Source: Aeromonas finlandensis
GTDB lineage: Bacteria; Pseudomonadota; Gammaproteobacteria; Enterobacterales; Aeromonadaceae
Reading direction: 5' to 3'
NCBI RefSeq assembly: GCF_000764645.1
Contig: NZ_JRGK01000043.1
Coordinates: forward strand, 1-47,238
DNA: 47,238 nt
The notes under the pieces: generated by a model
What the model was told of the DNA's origin: nothing
The model's database searches: none
What the model saw: the letters and a program-made list of their open reading frames with translations, nothing else
Part shown: one piece after another, positions 35,421 to 43,097 of the stretch
Position numbering within the stretch: position 1 is the first letter of the stretch
How the letters are laid out: every line of letters begins with the position of its first letter
Made by a program: the position numbers and the translations under genes

Positions 35421-35454
35421 ATAGAAAAAACCGCCGATTGGCGGTTTTTTCTAT
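35421..35454. terminator. Bidirectional terminator
   Basis: A 15-bp perfect stem whose arms end in A6 and T6 runs around a CCGCC/GGCGG core with a GATT loop, between the sulfatase and Lrp-family genes. Confidence 0.92.
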
Positions 35455-35481
35455 CTGCTCACCCTCTCGACTCACTGGCCA

Positions 35482-35955
35482 TTATGACTGGGTAAAGCAG
35501 GGCAGCGAGCGGCTGAATCTGTGCTCGAATACCAGCGAGGTTTCGAGGTGCACCACCTCCTCGCGGGAGGTGAAGTGGTCAAAGACGAAGTTGCGCAGAT
35601 GCTCGGTGTCGGAGACACACAGATGCACCAGAAAATCATCCTTGCCGCCCATGTGGAACAGGCTGATCACTTCGGGCAGCGCCAGAATGGCATCGCGGAA
35701 GGCGTCGATGATCTGGCGGCTATGGCGGGCCAGCTGCAGGGAGACCATCGCCTGAATGTGGCCGCCGAGGGCCTGATAATCCACTTCGCAGTGCGCGCCC
35801 TTGAGCACGCCATCCTGCTGCAGCTTGCGCACCCGCTCCAGACAGGTAGAGGGGGCAACGCCCACCAGCGCGGCCAGATCCTTGTTGGTCATGCCCGCAT
35901 CCCGAAACAGATGGGCCAGGATATCCAAATCCAGTTGATCCAGGTTTCTCATCAT
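35482..35955 (-). CDS. Lrp/AsnC-family transcriptional regulator
   Basis: A 157-residue regulator. The N-terminal winged helix (LDQLDLDILAHLFRDAGMTNKDLAALVGVAPSTCLERVRKLQQDGVL) binds DNA, and the C-terminal RAM domain (about 70-145, with IPxxxxLxxxxGxxD-like LPEVISLFHMGGKDDFLVHLCV) binds an amino acid and drives oligomer formation. The recognition helix carries STCLERVRKL as in Lrp. It is divergent from the phosphatase gene; which genes it controls cannot be read from the window. Confidence 0.92.
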   Translation of the reverse strand: MMRNLDQLDLDILAHLFRDAGMTNKDLAALVGVAPSTCLERVRKLQQDGVLKGAHCEVDYQALGGHIQAMVSLQLARHSRQIIDAFRDAILALPEVISLFHMGGKDDFLVHLCVSDTEHLRNFVFDHFTSREEVVHLETSLVFEHRFSRSLPCFTQS

Positions 35956-36096
35956 AACTCCTTGAACCGCTCAATTTTTTAGACTCTGCCCGTAAACCGG
36001 GCCAAACACAACGGCCATTGACATCAGCCCCTGCCACCCTATGCTTGGCGCCATTCGCCGGGCTCTGCCAACCGGCTACTAACGCGAGGACCCCTC

Positions 36097-36615
36097 ATGC
36101 ACCCGTTTCACCCCTTCTGGAGCCTCGAGGTTCCCCGTGTCGATGGCCAGTTGCTGCTGACCCCCTGCCCCGGCACCCAGCAGGTGCCGCTGACCCTGGC
36201 GCTGGATCAGCTGAGATTTGCCGGTGCCCACGGGGTCATTACCCTGATGACCCGCGCCGAACTGGTCAGGTTCGAGCTGGCACACCTTGGCCAGCAGGTT
36301 GAACGCGAAGGGATGCGCTGGTTTCACCTGCCCATTGAGGACGACAAGGCACCCGATGCGGCCTTTGAACAGGCCTGGCAGCTGGTGTTACCACAGCTGA
36401 TCGACCTGCTGCGCGACGGCAAGCATCTGGTCATTCACTGCAAGGGCGGCAGTGGTCGCACCGGACTGATGGCCGCGACACTGCTGCTCTCCCTCGGCCA
36501 GCCTCTCGACGAGGCGATGGCTGCCATCAAGGCCCACAGACCCAAGGCGTTCACCCTGGCCGTGCACCGCCAGTGGCTCGACCAGCTGGCCGAGCGGCTG
36601 GATCGCAACGACTGA
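36097..36615 (+). CDS. Dual-specificity/tyrosine phosphatase family protein
   Basis: A cysteine-dependent phosphatase of 172 aa. The signature loop HCKGGSGRTG gives Cys115 as nucleophile and Arg121 for phosphate binding; the general acid is probably in the WFHLPIEDDKAPD segment. The pattern resembles CDKN3/KAP-type bacterial phosphatases with a following helix LLLSLGQPLDEAMAAIKAHRPKAF. The substrate is unknown. The gene ends at 36615 and metA, on the other strand, ends at 36616, leaving no intergenic base. Confidence 0.87.
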   Translation: MHPFHPFWSLEVPRVDGQLLLTPCPGTQQVPLTLALDQLRFAGAHGVITLMTRAELVRFELAHLGQQVEREGMRWFHLPIEDDKAPDAAFEQAWQLVLPQLIDLLRDGKHLVIHCKGGSGRTGLMAATLLLSLGQPLDEAMAAIKAHRPKAFTLAVHRQWLDQLAERLDRND

Positions 36616-37563
36616 CTACTTGCCCCCCTGGTCGTAGGTAAAGACCTTGCCGATATCCTCCACCCGATAGCTGGTGAGCTGATAGACGTAGTAGTTGAGC
36701 CAGTTGGCAAACAGCAGATGGCCGTGGCTGCGCCAGCTGGCCCGTGGCGTGCGGCCCGGATCGTTATTCGGGTAGTAGTTGACCGGAATGGCCGGGTCGA
36801 GCCCCGCCGCCAGATCCCGCTGATACTCGCCATCGAGGGTCAGGGCATCGTACTCAGGGTGACCGGTGACAAACACCTGACGACAATCCTTGGTCGCCGC
36901 CAGATAGACCCCCGCCTCTTCTGACTCGGCAAAAATCTGCAGGTCGGTATGGGCGCGGATCAGATCGCCATCAAACGCCGCGTAACGGGAGTGAGGCGCG
37001 ACAAACTCGTCGTCAAAGCCGCGCAGCAGCGGCTCGTGCTCATCGAGACGATGGTGATGATAGACGCCGGAGAGCTTCTCGCCACGGGTCTGCTTCTCCA
37101 TGCCATACAGGGCTTTCAACGCCGCCTGCACCGCCCAGCAGAGAAAGAGGGTGGAGGTGACATGCTGATGGGACCACTCGATGATCTCGACAATGCGCGG
37201 CCAGTAGACCACCTCCTCGAACTCCACCAGCCCGAGCGGCGCCCCGGTGATGATCATGCCGTCGTAGTTGTTGCCACGCACCTGCTCGAAGTCGTGATAG
37301 AAGTTCTCGAGGTGTGCCTGCGGCGTATTCTTTGACTCCCTGTCATCGATGCGCAGCAGATCCACATCCACCTGCAGCGGCGAGTTGGAGAGCATCCGCA
37401 TCAGCTGGATCTCGGTCTCAATCTTCTTTGGCATCAGGTTGAGGATCAACACCCGCAGCGGGCGGATGTTCTGGGTGACGGCCCGGGATTCCGTCATCAC
37501 GAAGATGTTCTCCTGCCCCAGCACTTCGGCGGCGGGTAACTGATCCGGGATCTTGATCGGCAT
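36616..37563 (-). CDS. metA: Homoserine O-succinyltransferase MetA
   Basis: Catalyses the first committed step of methionine synthesis, acylation of homoserine. At 315 aa it is close to the 309-aa E. coli enzyme. Landmarks are the start [37 protein letters not shown] with the acyl-accepting Cys (Cys142 by family numbering), [10 protein letters not shown], and VTGHPEYD with the His and Glu of the triad. The N-terminus carries [12 protein letters not shown], the segment that destabilises MetA in E. coli. A run of MetJ boxes lies just upstream. Confidence 0.95.
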   Translation of the reverse strand: MPIKIPDQLPAAEVLGQENIFVMTESRAVTQNIRPLRVLILNLMPKKIETEIQLMRMLSNSPLQVDVDLLRIDDRESKNTPQAHLENFYHDFEQVRGNNYDGMIITGAPLGLVEFEEVVYWPRIVEIIEWSHQHVTSTLFLCWAVQAALKALYGMEKQTRGEKLSGVYHHHRLDEHEPLLRGFDDEFVAPHSRYAAFDGDLIRAHTDLQIFAESEEAGVYLAATKDCRQVFVTGHPEYDALTLDGEYQRDLAAGLDPAIPVNYYPNNDPGRTPRASWRSHGHLLFANWLNYYVYQLTSYRVEDIGKVFTYDQGGK

Positions 37564-37589
37564 GCTTACTCCCTGTACTGCATCGGTAA

Positions 37590-37613
37590 ATATGTCTGGA
37601 CATCCAGAAGCCT
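37590..37613 (-). promoter_or_regulatory. MetJ operator (three tandem met boxes)
   Basis: Reading the minus strand, AGGCTTCT, GGATGTCC and AGACATAT are three contiguous 8-mers matching AGACGTCT at 6, 5 and 6 of 8 positions, 27 bp before metA. A TATTAT -10-like element overlaps on the upstream side. Confidence 0.6.
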
Positions 37614-37707
37614 ATAATAAAGCTCCCGCCCTGTCATCAGATACCTTTTGTATTCACCCCCGCCTTTGACTAGCATACGGCTCAGTGTGTCTCCTGCTTC
37701 CAACATA

Positions 37708-38946
37708 ATGACCGGTATCAAGATTTCCGTAGATCGACTGCAAGTCGGCAACTATGTATCCCTGCCACTGGGGTGGCGCGAACACCCGTTCCTGTTTTCC
37801 AGCTTCAAGATCAAAAGTGAAGAGGAGATCGAGCTGATCCGCCGTCTCGGCTTGAAACTGGTCACCATCATTCCCGACAAGAGCGACGTCCCGCCCAAAC
37901 CCCTCAATCAGGTGCAACCCCAACCGCAAGAGACAGCGGACGCCGCCCAGCGGCAGGCCGAGATGCAGCAGGAGAAGGATCACCGCATCGAACAGTTGCA
38001 GCTCTATCGCCGCAACCTGCAGCAGTGCGAGAAGCAGTTCCAGCAGTCGCTGGCTCAGGTACGCAGCGTGATGAGCAAGATCCAGTCCCGCCCCCTCAAT
38101 GCCATCGGCGAGGCGCAGGAGCTGGTCAACGCCATGACCGACCAACTGCTTTCGGTGGACGAGATGGTGCTCCATCTGGTCTCCGACAGCGAGGATGGCA
38201 ACAACCTCTACTTCCACTCCCTCAACGTGAGCGTGCTCAGCATGCTGCTGGCCAAGGAGTGCTGCATGACGGCCGATGAGATCCGTCAGGTCGGCATGGG
38301 GGCGCTGTTCCACGATATCGGCAAGCTGAAGATCCCGAGCCAGATCCTGCGCAAGACCGAGCCCCTCACCAAGCCCGAGCAGAACCTGATGGCCCAGCAC
38401 CCGCGCTATGGCCTCGACCTGCTCAATCTGGCCAAGGATTTCCCGGCCGAGGCGAAGGGGATCGTGCTCCATCACCACGAATATCTCGATGGCAGCGGGC
38501 CGGAAGGGCTCAAAGGTGGCCAGCTCGACCCACTGACCCAGATGGTGTCGCTGATCAACGAATACGATAACCTCTGCCACATGCAGGCCAAGGTGCCCTA
38601 CTCGGCCCTGAGCGGCCTTTACAAGCAGCGCAAGGCGCAGTTCAATCCGGAGTACCTCAGCATGCTGATCCGGTTGATGGGGATCTATCCCCCCGGCAGC
38701 GTAGTGCAACTCTCCAACGGTCAGGTCGGGCTGGTGATGTCGGTCAACGCTTCGCGCCTGCTCTACCCCTCGGTGCTGGTCTACGATCCGCGCATTCCCC
38801 GTCAGGAAGCTGCCATCATCGACCTGCAGCAGGCCGAACTGTCGATCGCCAAGGTGATCCACCCCAAACGGCTGCCGCCCGCCGTGTTCGAGTACCTCAA
38901 TCCGCGTACCCGGATCAGCTACTACTTCGAGCACAACAAGTCCTGA
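37708..38946 (+). CDS. HD-GYP domain protein with DUF3391, altered GYP motif
   Basis: A 412-residue cytoplasmic protein: DUF3391 at the N-terminus (about 1-120, ending in a Gln-rich coiled stretch) and an HD-GYP phosphodiesterase-type domain (about 150-330). The HD pair is intact (FHDIGK, His202-Asp203) and HHHE is at 255-258, but the GYP segment reads DGSGPEGL, lacking the Tyr of DGSGYPEGL. HD-GYP enzymes hydrolyse cyclic di-GMP; activity of this variant is uncertain. The open frame starts at 37648, but MTGIKISVDRLQVG is the family start. It is divergent from metA, and the CinA-like gene follows 53 bp later. Confidence 0.88.
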   Translation: MTGIKISVDRLQVGNYVSLPLGWREHPFLFSSFKIKSEEEIELIRRLGLKLVTIIPDKSDVPPKPLNQVQPQPQETADAAQRQAEMQQEKDHRIEQLQLYRRNLQQCEKQFQQSLAQVRSVMSKIQSRPLNAIGEAQELVNAMTDQLLSVDEMVLHLVSDSEDGNNLYFHSLNVSVLSMLLAKECCMTADEIRQVGMGALFHDIGKLKIPSQILRKTEPLTKPEQNLMAQHPRYGLDLLNLAKDFPAEAKGIVLHHHEYLDGSGPEGLKGGQLDPLTQMVSLINEYDNLCHMQAKVPYSALSGLYKQRKAQFNPEYLSMLIRLMGIYPPGSVVQLSNGQVGLVMSVNASRLLYPSVLVYDPRIPRQEAAIIDLQQAELSIAKVIHPKRLPPAVFEYLNPRTRISYYFEHNKS

Positions 38947-38999
38947 TTGTCCTGGCCCGAGGCCAACCGTTGTCACCCGTTTCACCCAAGGAGCCCACC

Positions 39000-40151
39000 A
39001 TGCGTATCGAGATCATCAGTACCGGAGACGAAATAGTGACGGGTCTGGTGGTGGATACCAACGCGGCCTGGCTCAGCGCCCTGCTGCTGGAACAGGGGTG
39101 GCAGGTACGCCGTCGCCTGACGGTGGGGGACAACCTCGCCGACCTGAAAGCGGTGCTGCAAGAGAGCGCCAGCCGCGCCGAGGTGGTGCTGGTGTGCGGC
39201 GGGCTGGGCCCCACAGCCGACGATCTCACCGCTCAGGCCGCCGCCGAGGCCTTCGACCAGCCGCTCACCCTCTTCCCCGACTGGCTCGCCACCATCACGG
39301 CCCGCTACGCCAGCCGTGGCCGCCCCATGGCACAAAGCAATGCCAAGCAGGCCTGGTTGCCGCAGGGGTGCGAGATCCTCGACAACCCGGTGGGCACCGC
39401 CTGCGGCTTTGTGGTGCGAAGTGGCCAGAGCCAGCTCTTCTTCACCCCGGGCGTACCATTCGAGTTCAAGCAGATGGTGCGCGAGCAGATTCTGCCGCGC
39501 CTCAAACAGCTGGCCGGGGCACAGATCGATACCGAGCTGCGCCGCTTTTACACCTTCGGCGTCTCGGAATCGGCCCTCAGCGACCTGCTGGATGCCGCCC
39601 CCTGGCCCACCGGCATCGAGCTGGGTTATCGCTCCTCCATGCCCCTTATCGAGCTGAAACTGATCGGCCACGGCGCCAGCGCCGCTGACATGGAGAGCGC
39701 CGAGAGCAGATTGCTCAACACGATCCGCCCCTGGCTGGTCGGCAGCGGAGATACGGAACCGGCGCAGCAGATCCTCGCGCTGCTGCAAGGCAGGCCACTG
39801 GCTCTACTGGAGGGGGAGAGTGGCGGCGCGCTACTGGCGCTTTGCCACGGCTATCCTCAGCTGGGCGCCCTCTTCGACACGCAACTGGCCGATGAACTGG
39901 CACTGTTACCGACAGCCGATGCGGGCCTGCAACTGACCATAGGGCGAGAGGGGGCAGAGGGTGTGCCACTGCAGCTCTGCGTCGATGGCAAACACGTCGG
40001 TCAGACGATAAAGGTCAGCCAACCTGACCCGGAGAGCCGCCGCAAGATCCTCGCCTTTGCCGCCCTCGACATGCTGCGCCGCCATCAGCAAGGGTTACCG
40101 ATACTCGGCGATTACCTGACCCTGACCAGAACCGCACAACGCCACTCATAG
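39000..40151 (+). CDS. yfaY: CinA-like protein (YfaY type)
   Basis: A 383-residue CinA-family protein. The N-terminal molybdopterin-binding-like (MoCF/COG1058) domain is complete: IEIISTGDEIVTGLVVDTNAAWL, VCGGLGPTADDLT, FFTPGVPFEFKQMV. The C-terminal part corresponds to the nicotinamide-nucleotide amidase (PncC) domain, but its AESCTGG active-site motif has become GESGG, so amidase activity is unlikely; E. coli YfaY behaves similarly. AAGGAG precedes the ATG. It may share a transcript with the HD-GYP gene. A 12-bp hairpin follows at 40202. Confidence 0.87.
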   Translation: MRIEIISTGDEIVTGLVVDTNAAWLSALLLEQGWQVRRRLTVGDNLADLKAVLQESASRAEVVLVCGGLGPTADDLTAQAAAEAFDQPLTLFPDWLATITARYASRGRPMAQSNAKQAWLPQGCEILDNPVGTACGFVVRSGQSQLFFTPGVPFEFKQMVREQILPRLKQLAGAQIDTELRRFYTFGVSESALSDLLDAAPWPTGIELGYRSSMPLIELKLIGHGASAADMESAESRLLNTIRPWLVGSGDTEPAQQILALLQGRPLALLEGESGGALLALCHGYPQLGALFDTQLADELALLPTADAGLQLTIGREGAEGVPLQLCVDGKHVGQTIKVSQPDPESRRKILAFAALDMLRRHQQGLPILGDYLTLTRTAQRHS

Positions 40152-40201
40152 CAGCCAGCCTCCCTGTCGATGCCCTAATCCCATTGGCACTCTCTTTATC
40201 C

Positions 40202-40230
40202 AATGGTCCGGCAGCCCATGCCGGACCATT
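40202..40230. terminator. 12-bp hairpin after the CinA-like gene
   Basis: Stem AATGGTCCGGCA / TGCCGGACCATT with a 5-nt loop, without a T tract. It is probably a terminator or processing hairpin; the remainder of the 267-bp gap shows nothing else. Confidence 0.5.
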
Positions 40231-40418
40231 TCCGAACAGCGCTGTCATTTATTGAGCCACCATCACCCATTTGATCTCAATCCATTGACCATTCAGAAGA
40301 AATTTCCGGATACTGCCCACTCTCTGGGTCAGCGATTCGCTTTATCCATCATTGAGAGATTAAATGACAGTAGAGGGACGAAACGATCGCCCCTCCCTTC
40401 ACCCGGCAAGGAGATACG

Positions 40419-42086
40419 GTGTTAAGCAAAGAGTGGCTGCTGCTATCAAGCGATATGGACCTGGTTTGCCTGCGGATTGCAGCGGGTCTCTCCAAGCCGG
40501 TCACTGAACAGGATATTCAGGCCCTGCTGCTCGCCTCCAACTGTCGCCGTTATCAGCCACTGCCAGAGGGGATCAAGCAGGCCATCAGCTTGCTCAATAC
40601 CCTGCTCACCAACCCTGCCGCTCCCGTGCCAGCCAACCCGGTTCCCATCGCCAAACGGCAAGATGCCAGAGTCACCATAGTGGTGGAAAAAGATCGGATG
40701 AGCGCCAGCGCCCAGATCACCGCCGACTGGGGTGGCAAGTACCTCTCCATCGAACAGCTGAAGGAGGCTATCTCCCTCAGCGAAATCAAGCAGGGGGTTA
40801 CCGAGCCCCTGCTCACCACTGCCATCCAGACAGCCAAGGAGGCCGCCCCCGGCAGCCAGCTCAAGCTGGTGATTGCCCGTGGCCAGCCCGCCGTCAATGG
40901 TCAGGACACCCGCTATGAACGACTGGTGGAAACACCGGCCGAGCGGATCCTCAAACCCAGGGAGCTGGATCATGACCGGGTCGACCTGCGGGATCTCGGC
41001 TCCATCGTCACCGTCAAGGCGGGCGCCCAGCTGATGCGCCGTCACCCTGCCACCCAGGGAGTGCCCGGCTTTACCGTAACCGGCCAGGATCTGCCCGCCA
41101 AGAATGGCAAGGACAGCCCGATGAGTGCAGGGGACGGCACCTTCTTCTCGCCAGACGATCCCGATCTGCTTATTGCCAGCCGGGCAGGCCTGCCCTGTCA
41201 GGAGAAGTCGGGTATGAAGGTGGACGAGGTACTCAGCGTCAAACGGGTGGATGCGCGCCATGGTCATATCACCTTTGAAGGGGGCTTGATCGTCAATGAC
41301 GACGTCAATCCCGGCATGAAGATCCGGGTCAGCGGTGACATTGTCATCGGCGGCTTTATCGAGGGGGGCTGGATCGAGGCGGGGGGTACCATCACGGTAC
41401 GGCACGGCATCATAGGGCGGCGCAATGAACAGGGGGAGTACCTCTGCCAACTCAATGCCCAGGGGGAGATCCACGCCAGCTACGCCCAGTATGCCCAGCT
41501 GGAGGCAGGAGGCGATATCCAGATCCAGAGCCAGCTCAGCCACTGTTACAGCCGCAGTGGACAGGATATCAAGGTGGGTGACGGCGGGATGCGAAAAGGT
41601 AACCTGCTGGGTGGCCTCAGCATTGCCAATCGCCTCATCATCTCGCCGGTGCTGGGGGCATCCGCCGGCAATCAGACCCGGCTGCAGATCCTCGGCGGTT
41701 ACTTCACCCACAAGGAGCAGGAGCATCAGCTCAAACAGCAGCAACAGGCGTGTCAGGAGCAACTGGAGAAGATCAAAGAACTGGTGATGCGGCTGGTACA
41801 ACTGCCCAGCGACAAGCGCAACCCCGATACCCTGCGCAAACTGAAGCCCATCCGCGAACGTCATCAACTCGAGCTGCGCCAGCTGGAGGATCAACTGGCC
41901 GCCAACCATGAAGAGTTGCAAAAACTGATGGCCGAGATGGACATCATCGCAACCCAGCACCTCTTCCCCGGGGTCGAGGTGGAGATGGCCCACCACCACA
42001 ACCGGGTCGATATCGAACATGGCCCGATCCACTTCTGCATTCGCGAGGATCAACTGCTGATGAACCCTTATGAGGGGCACAAATAG
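40419..42086 (+). CDS. FapA/DUF342 family protein
   Basis: A 555-residue soluble protein of the DUF342 (FapA) family, a beta-helix-like domain with repeated short strands (KIRVSGDIVIGGFIEGGWIEAGGTITVRHGIIG, GEIHASYAQYAQLEAGGDIQIQ) followed by a coiled coil (about 435-520, QEHQLKQQQQACQEQLEKIKELV). The N-terminal third carries DARVTIVVEKDRMSASAQI, typical of the FapA N-domain. Vibrio relatives have been linked to surface attachment; the molecular role is unknown. The start is GTG with AAGGAG 5 nt upstream. It is transcribed alone as far as I can see. Confidence 0.87.
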   Translation: MLSKEWLLLSSDMDLVCLRIAAGLSKPVTEQDIQALLLASNCRRYQPLPEGIKQAISLLNTLLTNPAAPVPANPVPIAKRQDARVTIVVEKDRMSASAQITADWGGKYLSIEQLKEAISLSEIKQGVTEPLLTTAIQTAKEAAPGSQLKLVIARGQPAVNGQDTRYERLVETPAERILKPRELDHDRVDLRDLGSIVTVKAGAQLMRRHPATQGVPGFTVTGQDLPAKNGKDSPMSAGDGTFFSPDDPDLLIASRAGLPCQEKSGMKVDEVLSVKRVDARHGHITFEGGLIVNDDVNPGMKIRVSGDIVIGGFIEGGWIEAGGTITVRHGIIGRRNEQGEYLCQLNAQGEIHASYAQYAQLEAGGDIQIQSQLSHCYSRSGQDIKVGDGGMRKGNLLGGLSIANRLIISPVLGASAGNQTRLQILGGYFTHKEQEHQLKQQQQACQEQLEKIKELVMRLVQLPSDKRNPDTLRKLKPIRERHQLELRQLEDQLAANHEELQKLMAEMDIIATQHLFPGVEVEMAHHHNRVDIEHGPIHFCIREDQLLMNPYEGHK

Positions 42087-42200
42087 GTCAATCGTCACAG
42101 AACCATCGCTGCACCGGCCGTGATCCGGCCGCCGATTTTCGCTACACTCGCCACTTCCTTGGCCCCACCGGGCGGGCCACCCAGACTCAGGTAGTGAGAG

Positions 42201-43010
42201 ATGTACAAGCTGATCGCATTGGATATGGATGGCACCCTGCTCAACCCGCAGGGCCAGATTACTCCCCGCACCCACGCCGCCATCAGCGCCGCGCGCGCCA
42301 AAGGGGTAACCGTGGTGCTGGCCTCAGGCCGCCCACTGGAAGGGATGAGCCGCTATCTGGAAGAGCTCGGTCTCACCACAGAGAATGATTACGTCATCTG
42401 CTACAACGGCGCTCTGGTGCAACAGGTAGCCGATCAGCGCATTATCCGCAGCCAGCTGCTGACCGGCAGTGACGCCAGCGCCGTCGCCAGACTGGCTGAC
42501 GAGCTGGAGGTGAACGTCCACGGCTTCTCGGTCACCCGTGGCCTGATCAGCCCGCGCATCAGCACCTACACCGAGCACGAATCTCGCCTTATCGGTATGC
42601 CGATCAATCTGATCGACTTCGCTACCCTGCCCGCCGACGAGCAGATCATGAAGGTGATGATGATTGATGAGCCGCCCCAGCTCTCCCGTGCCATCGAGCG
42701 GCTGCCCGCGGAGCTCTATGAGCGCTATACCGTGGTACAGAGCGCCCCCTTCTTCCTCGAGTTCATGCACAAGCAGAGCAACAAGGGTACCGGCGTCGCC
42801 GCGCTGGCCGAGCACCTTGGTCTGACCCCTGAGCAGGTGATCTGCGTCGGGGATGCCGGCAACGATCGCCACATGATCGAGTACGCAGGCCTCGGGGTTG
42901 CGATGGGCAATGCCACCGACGAAATCAAGGCGCTGGCCCAACACACTACGGCGCGCAACGATGAAGATGGCGTGGCCCAGGTGATCGAACAGTTCATTCT
43001 GAACGTCTGA
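42201..43010 (+). CDS. yidA: Sugar-phosphatase YidA (HAD, Cof type)
   Basis: A HAD-superfamily phosphatase of 269 aa, nearly the same length and sequence style as E. coli YidA, which dephosphorylates erythrose-4-phosphate and other sugar phosphates. Motif I LIALDMDGTLLN (nucleophile Asp), motif II VVLASGRP, the Lys of NKGTGVAALAEHLG and motif IV VGDAGNDRHMIEYAGLGVAMGNA are all present, with a Cof-type C2 cap (about 85-190). GTAGTGAGAG precedes the ATG. A 13-bp terminator follows. Confidence 0.94.
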   Translation: MYKLIALDMDGTLLNPQGQITPRTHAAISAARAKGVTVVLASGRPLEGMSRYLEELGLTTENDYVICYNGALVQQVADQRIIRSQLLTGSDASAVARLADELEVNVHGFSVTRGLISPRISTYTEHESRLIGMPINLIDFATLPADEQIMKVMMIDEPPQLSRAIERLPAELYERYTVVQSAPFFLEFMHKQSNKGTGVAALAEHLGLTPEQVICVGDAGNDRHMIEYAGLGVAMGNATDEIKALAQHTTARNDEDGVAQVIEQFILNV

Positions 43011-43046
43011 CATCGGGCGGTAAAATCCCGCCTTACGCCAAGAATG

Positions 43047-43076
43047 AAACGGGGAGGCTGTTGAGCCTCCCCGTTT
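43047..43076. terminator. Bidirectional terminator after yidA
   Basis: 13-bp perfect stem (AAACGGGGAGGCT / AGCCTCCCCGTTT), GTTG loop, between yidA and the convergent PBP-like gene. Confidence 0.9.
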
Positions 43077-43097
43077 GTTATCAACTACCCACCCTCA

